64,000 nt of DNA from positions 62,001 to 126,000 of the forward strand of contig CAWJLY010000003.1 in NCBI GenBank assembly GCA_963843805.1. Reading direction: 5' to 3'. This stretch comes from Ideonella_A sp963843805 (GTDB lineage: Bacteria > Pseudomonadota > Gammaproteobacteria > Burkholderiales > Burkholderiaceae_C). This document shows, in pieces, positions 57,283 through 64,000 of this stretch. Within the stretch, counting starts at the first letter, position 1. Every line of letters begins with the position of its first letter. The position numbers and the translations under genes are program-made. The notes beneath the pieces were generated by a model, which was not told the origin of the DNA, ran no database searches, and saw only the letters and a program-made list of their open reading frames with translations.

Positions 57283-58181
57283 CGCGTTTGCTCCGGCGGG
57301 TTTGCCTGATCGTTTGAGGTGGGGCTCGGCAGATCTTTGGCCTGGCTTGTTGTACTGATCCGAAAATGCCCCGTCACCATCGAACGCAGCTGGTTGAACA
57401 CACCGCTGATCAAGACTTCGAACACATGGATGGCGACAAAGGCGACGAGCAGCCAGGCGACGATGAAATGCACCGAGCGCGCCGACTGTCGGCCGCCGAA
57501 CAGATCGACCCAGCCGGGAAGCACCGAATCGAGCCAGGGCGACATCGCCCAGCCGGCCAGAATGATCAGTGGCAGCAGGCCGAAGATCACCGCCAGATAG
57601 GCCAGCTTCTGCAGCACGTTGTAGTCGCGTGCGGCTTCGCCCTGCGGATGGCGAAAGCGCAGGTGATCGCGGATCGAATGGCCGATGCCGCGCCAGTCGC
57701 GCCGCGTCGGTGCCAGATCGCGCCGCAGGTGGCGACTGAAAATGGCGTACCCCACATAGACCAGGCCGTTGAGCACCAGCAACCACGCAAAAAAGAAATG
57801 CCACAGCCGGGCTTCTGCCAACGAGTAATGGCTGGGAATGGTCATCCAGGATGGGAAGGCGACTGCGGCGGCCTGCCCGTCGGAACCCTTGGCCAGGCCC
57901 AGCAAGCCGGTGGTGTCGAACTCATGACCGAAGACGCGGGTGTAGCCGACCTGCCGCCCGTCGATCGTTCTGGAGCCGATCTCGAAGAACGAAGGCTTGC
58001 CGGTATAGGACGATTTGCCCCAATCGAGCGACGGGTGGGCATTGAAGATCATCAGGCCGCTCATCAGCAGAATGCTGAGCGACAACACGTTCAGCCAGTG
58101 GGTCAGTCGCACCGGCCAGCGGTGGCGCAGGTAGAGGTAACTGTCGGGCCGACGTGGGGCTCCGGGTACCGAATCGGACAT
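57279..58181 (-). CDS. Cytochrome b subunit partner of the molybdopterin enzyme
   Basis: About 300 residues with four strongly hydrophobic helices and heme-ligand histidines in RLTHWLNVLSLSILLMSG, ARLWHFFFAWLLVLNGLVYV and SVHFIVAWLLVAFVAIHVFE, the pattern of cytochrome b561/b6-type (Ni-Fe hydrogenase cytochrome b-like) proteins. A soluble segment of about 60 residues separates the first two helices. It passes electrons between the quinone pool and the adjacent YedY-like protein, inferred from coupling. The start at 58181 is chosen because GGAG lies nine bases before it; an ATG 15 bases upstream is possible. Confidence 0.85.
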   Translation of the reverse strand: MSDSVPGAPRRPDSYLYLRHRWPVRLTHWLNVLSLSILLMSGLMIFNAHPSLDWGKSSYTGKPSFFEIGSRTIDGRQVGYTRVFGHEFDTTGLLGLAKGSDGQAAAVAFPSWMTIPSHYSLAEARLWHFFFAWLLVLNGLVYVGYAIFSRHLRRDLAPTRRDWRGIGHSIRDHLRFRHPQGEAARDYNVLQKLAYLAVIFGLLPLIILAGWAMSPWLDSVLPGWVDLFGGRQSARSVHFIVAWLLVAFVAIHVFEVLISGVFNQLRSMVTGHFRISTTSQAKDLPSPTSNDQANPPEQTR

Positions 58182-58450
58182 CGCCTTGATCTCCATGCCA
58201 TTCCCGCCATGATTGGCGCGACCTTCGCGACCAGTGCCAGCAGCATCGGCGTCGACGGTCCGCCAGCGGGACTGAACGAGCGCAACACTGCTGCAACTTC
58301 AGGATTGGTCGCGTTGTCCCGGCCGTGCTTACACCGGAGCAGCAGAAGCCGTTGTCCGACGCGCAGCGAGGACCCGCCCTACAGTGCTGACCGGCGGTCT
58401 GCCCTACAACTGTGCAGCCGTGCCTGCACATCCAACATTGAAGGAAGCCG

Positions 58451-59431
58451 ATGGAACGTCGCACTCCGGTCGCATCAGATCAGCCCGCTGCCAGCCGGCA
58501 CATCCGAGACGAAAAGGTCGATCCGCCCGACCTTCGGCAGTTGCCCACTTACCGGCAGATCGTCGAGATCGGCAAGGCCGCCGTCAGCGCCTGGGTCGAC
58601 GACCGGGCAGCCAGCATGGGCGCAGCGCTGGCCTACTACACCTTGTTTTCGATTGCACCGCTGCTGCTGATCGTCATCTCGGTGGCCGGCATCTGGTTCG
58701 GCGCCGAGGCCGCGCGCGGTGAGATATTCGGCCAACTGCGCGGTCTGGTCGGCGAGGAGGGCGCGGTGGCGATTCAGGCCCTGCTCGAAAGCGTCAACCG
58801 TCCGGCTGGCGGCGTCGTCGCCACCTTGTTCGGCTTGGCCCTGATGCTGGTTGGTGCTACCACGGTATTTGCCGAGTTGCAGGATGCACTCGACCGCATC
58901 TGGCGTGCGCCGCCGCGGCAAGGCAATGGTCTGTGGGGCCTGTTGAGGGCCCGCGTGTTGTCGTTCGGCCTGATTCTGGGAATCGGCTTTCTGCTGTTGG
59001 TGTCGCTGGTGACCAGTGCGGTGCTGACGGCCTTCGAGAAGTGGGCGACCCCACATATCGTCGGCTGGGAATTGCTGCTGGCCATCCTCAACCAGGCGTT
59101 CGGCTTCGCTCTGGTGGCTGCGATGTTTGCGATGATCTACAAATTGATGCCCCGGGTGCGAATCGAATGGCGCGACGTGGCCTTTGGAGCGTTCACGACG
59201 GCCACCCTGTTTACCTGCGGCAAATGGCTGATCGGCCTGTATATCGGCACCACTGGCGTCGGCTCGGGTTTTGGCGCAGCCGGCTCACTGGTCGCCTTGC
59301 TGGTCTGGGTGTATTACTCGGCGCAGATCTTTCTGCTCGGTGCTGAATTTACCTGGGTGTATGCACACACCCACGGATCACGAATCCATGAGGAGGTGCC
59401 GGATCCGCAGCCGGTGCAGACAGCCTTGTAG
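58451..59431 (+). CDS. YihY/BrkB family membrane protein
   Basis: 326 residues with about six transmembrane helices. The family start is GKAAVSAWVDDRAASMGAAL then AYYTLFSIAPLLLIVISVAG; later DALDRIWRAP and GFGAAGSLVALLVWVYYSAQ with IFLLGAEFTWVYAHTHGSR are conserved. These proteins were once called ribonuclease BN, which is wrong; the function remains unclear (transport or envelope). AAGGAAG precedes ATG 58451. No paralogue or partner in the window. Frame intact. Confidence 0.9.
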   Translation: MERRTPVASDQPAASRHIRDEKVDPPDLRQLPTYRQIVEIGKAAVSAWVDDRAASMGAALAYYTLFSIAPLLLIVISVAGIWFGAEAARGEIFGQLRGLVGEEGAVAIQALLESVNRPAGGVVATLFGLALMLVGATTVFAELQDALDRIWRAPPRQGNGLWGLLRARVLSFGLILGIGFLLLVSLVTSAVLTAFEKWATPHIVGWELLLAILNQAFGFALVAAMFAMIYKLMPRVRIEWRDVAFGAFTTATLFTCGKWLIGLYIGTTGVGSGFGAAGSLVALLVWVYYSAQIFLLGAEFTWVYAHTHGSRIHEEVPDPQPVQTAL

Positions 59432-59450
59432 CGCCTTGAACAGAGCAACG

Positions 59451-60356
59451 TCAGCCGAGGCTCTTCACGCCACCGTCGTCGAGGATCTCCACTTCCGGGC
59501 TCATCGAAACCATCGTTGCCGGACCGAACATCGTCGCGAAGGCCACGTCCTTGGCATCGCCACCGGTTGCGATGGTCACCACATGCGCCGGATCGACCAT
59601 TCCGGTCGGATCGAACATCACCCAACGCCCCCCGATATAGGCCTCGAAAACCGCATGAAAATCAGGCGGAGGCTCGGGGAACCGGGAATAGCCGGCAACC
59701 AGACGCGCGGGGATGTTCAAGGCGCGGCAGAAGGTGATCGACAGATGGGCCAGGTCGCGGCAGACACCGGCGCGCTGCACGAAGACATCACGGGCGGTGG
59801 TCAGCGGGTTGCTGGTGCCGATGCGGTAGACGATATTTTCGCGAACCCATTCGGTGACCGCCTGAACGCGCGCATAGCCGGCTTCCGCCGAGCAAAACAG
59901 TTGTTGGGCGGCTGCCGACAGATGATCGGACTCGCAATACCGGGACGGCATCAGAAAATGCATGATGTCGTCGGGCAACTCGTTGATCGGCGACTCGGCA
60001 GCCTGGTAGTCGATCGGATCGATACGCTTTTCGACCACCGCCTGATAGCGCAGCGACAACAAACCGCTGTTCGCCTGGATACGGAACATCCGGTTGCCGG
60101 ATTCGGCAAGCGCGTGCAGACGGCCTTCGAGCGGCGGCTCGATCACCAGCGATTCGCTGCAGATGCGCTGCCGGTCACCGTTGTGCGCGTGGATCAGGAA
60201 GACAAAATCACAAGGGCCGCCGACCTCGTAGACCAGCGTGCTGTCGATCTTCATGCGGCTGTGGCGGATGACCGCGTCATTCGATGCATCGTCGGGACGG
60301 GCCGATCGGGGCGAGGTCAGGGTGGCTTCACTGAGGCGGGGTGGGTTTTCGGTCAT
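59451..60356 (-). CDS. Transglutaminase-like domain protein
   Basis: 301 residues. An N-terminal beta-rich region (SRMKIDSTLVYEVGGPCDFV) resembles the bacterial transglutaminase-like N-terminal domain, followed by the papain-like core with VFVQRAGVCRDLAHLSITFC (Cys), PPDFHAVFEAYIGGRWVMFD (His) and DPTGM (Asp). No signal peptide, so it may be cytoplasmic. Homologues in proteobacteria often occur with an alpha-E protein and a circularly permuted ATP-grasp, which are absent here. Probably a peptidase or transglutaminase acting on proteins or peptides. Frame intact. Confidence 0.85.
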   Translation of the reverse strand: MTENPPRLSEATLTSPRSARPDDASNDAVIRHSRMKIDSTLVYEVGGPCDFVFLIHAHNGDRQRICSESLVIEPPLEGRLHALAESGNRMFRIQANSGLLSLRYQAVVEKRIDPIDYQAAESPINELPDDIMHFLMPSRYCESDHLSAAAQQLFCSAEAGYARVQAVTEWVRENIVYRIGTSNPLTTARDVFVQRAGVCRDLAHLSITFCRALNIPARLVAGYSRFPEPPPDFHAVFEAYIGGRWVMFDPTGMVDPAHVVTIATGGDAKDVAFATMFGPATMVSMSPEVEILDDGGVKSLG

Positions 60357-60525
60357 GGCTTGAGAATCATTGCAAAAAGGGCGCGCGAGAATGCCGACGC
60401 GGTTTCGTGTCGTTCAATGGCCCGGTCAGCAGATTGGACGCTGCACCTGACGGCGGTGACATCGGCAGCGACCCCCGGCGGCCGTAGGAGAATGCCGTCA
60501 ACCGGATTCCGCCCGCAAGTTGTTC

Positions 60526-61449
60526 TCAAGCGGTGGACGGATCGGCCTTGGCGGGCACCGCTGCCAAATTGTTCTTGGCGGCTCGCTTGACCGCATCGGT
60601 CAACCGCTGGGCCGACGGCGATTCACGGGCCCAGTGTTGCCAGAAAAGCGTCACGTCGACGCAGGCGCCTGGTAACAACTCGGTCAGTCCGGGGCGCTTG
60701 GCCAGATGCTGCTCGGGGACCATTCCCCAACCAAGGCCCAGTTCGATGGCGGTTTCGAAGGCCTCGACGGCCGGGGCGAAATGGCGTGGGTAATTCGGCT
60801 GGCGTAAACCGAATTGCTGTTCCAGGAATGCATCCTGCAGCGCATCCTTGCGATTGAAGATGATCGCCGGTTGGGCCAGCAGCCGATGCACCGAGAGATC
60901 ACCTCGCGGTGTCCGGCAGGCCTGCACCACCGCAGGGGCTGCGACGCAGCGGTAGCGCATGACACCCAACGGCTCGGCAATGCAGCCGCGCATGGCGGTG
61001 GCCAGGGTCGTCACGCAGCCGGTCACGTCGCCGCTTTTCAGCGCATCGTGGGTATGGTCCTGATCGTCGATCACGATCTCGAGCAACAGGTGCTGGCGCT
61101 TGAGCAGCGCGGCCACGCCCGGCAGGAACCAGCTGGCCACCGAGTCGGCGTTGATCGCCACGCTCAGACTTTGCCAACCAGGCGCGCTGGTGCCAGCAGC
61201 TTGCAGGCTGTTCAGCAGGTCGCTTTCCATCATGCGCACCTGCTTGACATGCGCCAGCAGCGTCTGCCCGGCTGCCGTGGTGCGCACCGCTTTGCCACGC
61301 ACCAGCAAACGCTGCCCAAGCTGATCTTCGAGTGCCTTGATGCGCAGCGAAACGGCCGGCAGGGTGAGCGACAGTGATTGGGCCGCCGGCCCGAATCCGC
61401 CGTGTTCGACGACCGCGGCGAGCGCTTGCAGTTGGCGGGCATCCAGCAT
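60526..61449 (-). CDS. argP: LysR-family regulator ArgP (LysG/IciA)
   Basis: 307 residues. The N-terminal HTH reads LDARQLQALAAVVEHGGFGP and LSLTLPAVSLRIKALEDQLG, followed by the LysR substrate-binding domain with FNRKDALQDAFLEQQFGL and a C-terminal GLGWGMVPEQHLAKRPG, all characteristic of ArgP, which senses lysine/arginine and activates the exporter gene. The divergent LysE-type exporter is the expected target. A palindrome ACGAAAC-GAT-GTTTCGT lies between them. Frame intact. Confidence 0.93.
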   Translation of the reverse strand: MLDARQLQALAAVVEHGGFGPAAQSLSLTLPAVSLRIKALEDQLGQRLLVRGKAVRTTAAGQTLLAHVKQVRMMESDLLNSLQAAGTSAPGWQSLSVAINADSVASWFLPGVAALLKRQHLLLEIVIDDQDHTHDALKSGDVTGCVTTLATAMRGCIAEPLGVMRYRCVAAPAVVQACRTPRGDLSVHRLLAQPAIIFNRKDALQDAFLEQQFGLRQPNYPRHFAPAVEAFETAIELGLGWGMVPEQHLAKRPGLTELLPGACVDVTLFWQHWARESPSAQRLTDAVKRAAKNNLAAVPAKADPSTA

Positions 61450-61500
61450 GGTTCGATTGATAAAAAATTTACCGATAGAAGTTTAATTCAATTCGATTCA

Positions 61501-61517
61501 ACGAAACGATGTTTCGT
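61501..61517. promoter_or_regulatory. ACGAAAC-GAT-GTTTCGT palindrome in the argP-lysE gap
   Basis: Perfect inverted repeat with seven-base arms around GAT, 51 bases before the argP start and 82 bases before the lysE GTG. Its position fits a LysR-type regulatory binding site for ArgP on the divergent promoters; it does not follow the classical T-N11-A spacing exactly. Binding is inferred. Confidence 0.45.
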
Positions 61518-61598
61518 CCGACACTTGGCACCAGCGAGCGGCTGGCGTGCTTGCCGCTTTGCAGCCACCACTTCACCATTGTTTGACGAGATTTTTTC

Positions 61599-62237
61599 GT
61601 GACCTTCGCTTTCCCTGCTTTTTCGGCCGGCATGTTGCTCAGCCTCTCGCTGATCATGGCCATCGGTCCGCAGAATGCACACGTGTTGCGGATGGGGCTG
61701 ATGCGCCAGCACATCAGGCTGACCGTTCTGGTCTGTGTTGTCTCCGACGTGGTGTTGATCGGTCTCGGCGTGTTGGGTCTGGCCCAGATCGGCGGACTGT
61801 CCGACAAGTTGTTGGGTGCGCTGATCGGCGGGGGTGCCTTGTTTCTGGCCGCTTGCGGCTGGCAGGCATTCAAGCGATTCCTCGACCCGGCTGCGCAGCG
61901 AGTGGCTGCAACGCAAACGGCGCCAGCAACGGCCGCCACGATGACTGCGCGCCAGGCGGTGCTGGCCGCATTGGCCTTCACCTGGCTGAACCCGCATGCC
62001 TGGATCGATACCGCGGTGCTGATCGGCACCGCGTCACTGGCTTATGGCCCGCGCGACAACGCCGTATTCGGCCTTGGCGCGGCGGTCGGTTCGCTTGTCT
62101 GGTTCGTGGCGCTCGGCGCGGCCACATTCTGGCTTGGCCGCCGACTGGTATCACTGCAGATCTGGCGCGCGCTCGACGGGCTGGTGGCCTTGATGATGAC
62201 GGCCACCGCGGGGTGGTTGCTGCTGGGGTTGTTCTGA
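61599..62237 (+). CDS. LysE/ArgO-type amino acid exporter
   Basis: 212-residue inner-membrane exporter for basic amino acids with about six helices. It shows MLLSLSLIMAIGPQNAHVLR, the LysE signature, VVSDVVLIGLGVLG and AFTWLNPHAWIDTAVLIG. Expressed by ArgP from the divergent promoter is the known LysG-LysE design. The start is GTG 61599, just after a T-rich stretch; no closer ATG exists. L-arginine versus L-lysine specificity cannot be told. Frame intact. Confidence 0.92.
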   Translation: MTFAFPAFSAGMLLSLSLIMAIGPQNAHVLRMGLMRQHIRLTVLVCVVSDVVLIGLGVLGLAQIGGLSDKLLGALIGGGALFLAACGWQAFKRFLDPAAQRVAATQTAPATAATMTARQAVLAALAFTWLNPHAWIDTAVLIGTASLAYGPRDNAVFGLGAAVGSLVWFVALGAATFWLGRRLVSLQIWRALDGLVALMMTATAGWLLLGLF

Positions 62238-62260
62238 TCGCGGCAATCGATGCCGGATAT

Positions 62261-62281
62261 AGATGCCTATAATTTGCATCT
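62261..62281 (+). promoter_or_regulatory. NsrR-type operator overlapping a -10 element
   Basis: AGATGC-CTATAATTT-GCATCT, inverted hexamers with a nine-base A/T-rich spacer, matches the NsrR consensus AAGATGC-ATTTxAAAT-GCATCTT in arms and spacing. TATAAT (62268-62273) lies inside it and is a good -10 box, so NsrR would block the promoter until nitric oxide is sensed. It is 18 bases before the hemerythrin-domain gene. No nsrR gene is in the window. Confidence 0.7.
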
Positions 62282-62299
62282 TGTTTTCAGGCAGGTCGA

Positions 62300-62908
62300 A
62301 TGTCGATCCATGCCGCGCGCCCGCCCCACTCGGCGCGTTCGAATCAGTCAACGATGGCAACCGAATTTCCCGGATTCCCGAGCCCAGGCGCGGGTTTTGA
62401 AGTACCACTCGAAATGCTTGCCGCCTGCCATCTGCGATTTGAGCAGCAGACAGCTTGCCTGCAACGCTTGGCCGGGCATGTGAGCCGGCATGGTGCCGAT
62501 GCCGACGCACGTGTTGCCGCCGCCAGTGCCTTGCGTTATTTCGACACCGCCGCACGGCACCATCACGACGATGAAGAAATCGATTTGTTTCCGGCCTTGA
62601 TCGAGTCGATGGCCGGCTCCGACGCGGTCTGTTTGCGCGATATGGTCGCCTCGCTCACAGCCGATCACCGCGAGCTCGAGCGCCTTTGGGTCGGGCTTCG
62701 GCCGACGTTGGAGCGCCTTGAAGGTGGCGAGGCCGTTGTGCTCGATGCCGCTGCAGTCGATGGTTTCGCTCAGCGCCAGCACCGTCATATCGCGCGCGAA
62801 GATGCCGAATTGCTGCCGATGGCGGTTCGTCTGCTCGGCAACGATGAACTCGATCGGATCGGTGTGGCGATGCGGCTGCGCCGTGGCGTCGAATGGCCTT
62901 CGTCGTGA
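62300..62908 (+). CDS. Hemerythrin HHE domain protein
   Basis: 202 residues; a di-iron hemerythrin-like bundle from about residue 35. Candidate ligands are LAACHLRFEQQ, YFDTAARHHHDDEEIDLFPAL (HHxxEE-type), LTADHRELERLW and FAQRQHRHIAREDAELLPMA. Related proteins repair iron-sulfur clusters or sense O2/NO. The upstream NsrR-type site suggests a nitrosative-stress role. The start could be 62300 or the ATG at 62354; the operator lies too close upstream for a longer leader. Frame intact. Confidence 0.87.
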   Translation: MSIHAARPPHSARSNQSTMATEFPGFPSPGAGFEVPLEMLAACHLRFEQQTACLQRLAGHVSRHGADADARVAAASALRYFDTAARHHHDDEEIDLFPALIESMAGSDAVCLRDMVASLTADHRELERLWVGLRPTLERLEGGEAVVLDAAAVDGFAQRQHRHIAREDAELLPMAVRLLGNDELDRIGVAMRLRRGVEWPSS

Positions 62909-62997
62909 CAGGCGACACCCCTAGAACCACAGCTGAAGCGGTCGATCAGCCCCGCGCCGGGTTCCAAGATGGCAAGGCAGGGGCTAAATTCGGCACC

Positions 62998-64000
62998 ATG
63001 AGCCGCTCGATTGAAGTCAAGCCAGACAACGCGTCACCGATCAAGGCCACGCTTTTGTGTGTCGACGCCGATGCCGACAGCTTGGCGTCGTTGGGCAACT
63101 TGCTGACCACCGCCGGGTATCGTGTCCTGTTGGCCAACAATGGTGCCGCTGCACTGGCGTTCCTCGACGTCGAAACCGTCGAGATCGTCATCTCCGACAT
63201 GCGGCTGCCCAAGATGACGGGCGCGCATTTCCTGCAGCAGGTACGCGAGCGCTGGCCCCACCCGCTGCGGTTTCTGTTGACCGGGCAGGCCGAGTTGACG
63301 TCGATCATCGACGCGATCAACCATGGCCAGGTGTCGCGCACCATCGCGAAGCCATGGGTCGAGGCCGATCTGCTGGCGCTGGTTGACGACGCCTTGCAAC
63401 AACAGGCAGCCCATCGCGAGCAGCGACTGGTCGCTGAACTGGCGAAGGTTCGCAGCGAGGAGTTGAACGCACTCAACTCGATCCTGCAGAACAATGTCAG
63501 CAACAGCCTGGAAGAGCTGTCAGCCGCCAATGAGCGGTTGAAGGAAAACCTGGTCGTTACGCTGAAGGTATTTGCGAGTCTGATCGAGACCCGTGATGAA
63601 CATCTGGCGGGCCATTCGCGGCGGGTTGCCAACCTGGTGCGTCAACTGGCGACCCGGCTCGGGCTCGATGCCGCGCTGGTGCGCGAGGTCTTTTTCGCTG
63701 CGCTGCTGCACGATCTCGGCAAGCTCGGTTTTTCTGACGAGATGCTCAGCACACCGCTGTCAGCGATGAGCGTGCGTCAGGTGCGCGACTACCGCGAGCA
63801 TCCGGTTCGCGCCGAGCAACTGCTGATGCCGCTGCAGGATCTGCGCGGCGCGGCTGCAACCGTGGGTGCCCAACTCGAACGGGTCGACGGCACCGGATTT
63901 CCGAATCAGCTGAAGGGACGGGCGATTCTTGTCGGCGCTCGAATCCTGGCGGTGTGCAGCGATTTCGACAAGCTGCAGATCGGTCTGCTGGTACCGCGCA
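62998..64000 (+). CDS. Response regulator with HD-GYP domain, 3' end cut by window
   Basis: Starts MSRSIEVKPDNA; no stop before the end. Residues about 18-135 are a receiver domain: TLLCVDADADSLASLGNLL (acidic pair), VEIVISDMRLPKMTGAHFLQ (phospho-acceptor Asp), RFLLTGQAELTS (Thr), TIAKPW (Lys). A coiled coil (about 138-195) leads to the HD-GYP domain: HLAGHSRRVANLVRQLATRL, FFAALLHDLGKLGFSDEML (HD), YREHPVRAEQL, and ERVDGTGFPNQLKG, where GTGFP takes the place of the GYP segment. It is a predicted c-di-GMP phosphodiesterase; partner kinase not visible. Confidence 0.92.
   Translation, partial: MSRSIEVKPDNASPIKATLLCVDADADSLASLGNLLTTAGYRVLLANNGAAALAFLDVETVEIVISDMRLPKMTGAHFLQQVRERWPHPLRFLLTGQAELTSIIDAINHGQVSRTIAKPWVEADLLALVDDALQQQAAHREQRLVAELAKVRSEELNALNSILQNNVSNSLEELSAANERLKENLVVTLKVFASLIETRDEHLAGHSRRVANLVRQLATRLGLDAALVREVFFAALLHDLGKLGFSDEMLSTPLSAMSVRQVRDYREHPVRAEQLLMPLQDLRGAAATVGAQLERVDGTGFPNQLKGRAILVGARILAVCSDFDKLQIGLLVPR

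Noticed and set aside
1..64000. CRISPR arrays, insertion sequences, integrases, rRNA or prophage genes
   Set aside because: I found no regularly spaced repeats, transposase motifs, terminal inverted repeats or phage structural genes; the window is ordinary chromosome apart from the GH3 segment.

Overview
This window is GC-rich chromosomal DNA that looks betaproteobacterial, most likely Burkholderiales. The evidence is the gene content and order: a zapB-like/zapA/6S RNA/EVE/TauE block, a ratA-rnfH pair next to smpB, guaB followed by guaA, phaR and phaZ, a stand-alone rnfB beside nth, and an aspartate aminotransferase divergent from uvrB. The species cannot be named from the sequence alone.

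Layout. 1-5.4 kb: 3' part of alaS, a degenerate PAS/GGDEF protein, then (minus strand) TauE/SafE, EVE, 6S RNA, zapA and a ZapB-like gene. 5.5-10.4 kb: a cobalamin riboswitch followed by btuB, btuF, btuC and btuD. 10.5-13.5 kb: a B12-binding radical SAM protein coupled to a TPR-methyltransferase. 13.6-17.9 kb: a SPOR-like membrane protein, nth, rnfB and the PHB depolymerase phaZ, with a PhaR-type operator in the phaZ promoter. 18-27.4 kb: aspartate aminotransferase, uvrB, phaR, a Bug solute-binding protein, an enolase-superfamily enzyme, rimO and a cystathionine lyase. 27.5-36.3 kb: smpB, ratA, rnfH, a DUF4124 protein, malQ, guaB, an MFS transporter and guaA. 36.5-40.9 kb: two flavin hydroxylases with a DUF2783 partner, and sixA. 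41.1-46.1 kb: a LacI regulator, a GH3 lipoprotein and glucarate dehydratase. 46.2-48.5 kb: a Zn/Cd/Pb-type ATPase. 48.6-56.5 kb: a urate catabolism locus (NCS2 permease, PuuD, GntR regulator, PuuE, UraD-AllC fusion, M20 hydrolase). 56.5-64 kb: a molybdopterin oxidoreductase with cytochrome b, BrkB/YihY, a transglutaminase-like protein, ArgP/LysE, an NsrR-type site before a hemerythrin protein, and a truncated HD-GYP response regulator.

Data quality matters for every use of this annotation. Most genes in about 0-26.6 kb are split by single-base frameshifts, mostly extra bases; 26.6-41.3 kb and 45.1-64 kb show none that I could detect. This pattern fits uncorrected single-molecule reads better than mass pseudogenisation, so I annotate the broken genes as single CDSs spanning all frames and state where the frame changes. 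The 41.3-45.1 kb block (LacI, GH3, glucarate dehydratase) is a second cluster of frameshifts between clean regions and could be real decay.

Cis-regulatory signals seen directly are the cobalamin riboswitch, the CTGC-N3-GCAG palindrome inside the phaZ promoter, paired GTTAAC palindromes before the GH3 gene, two TGTATACA boxes between puuD and its GntR neighbour, a palindrome between argP and lysE, and a near-consensus NsrR site before the hemerythrin gene.
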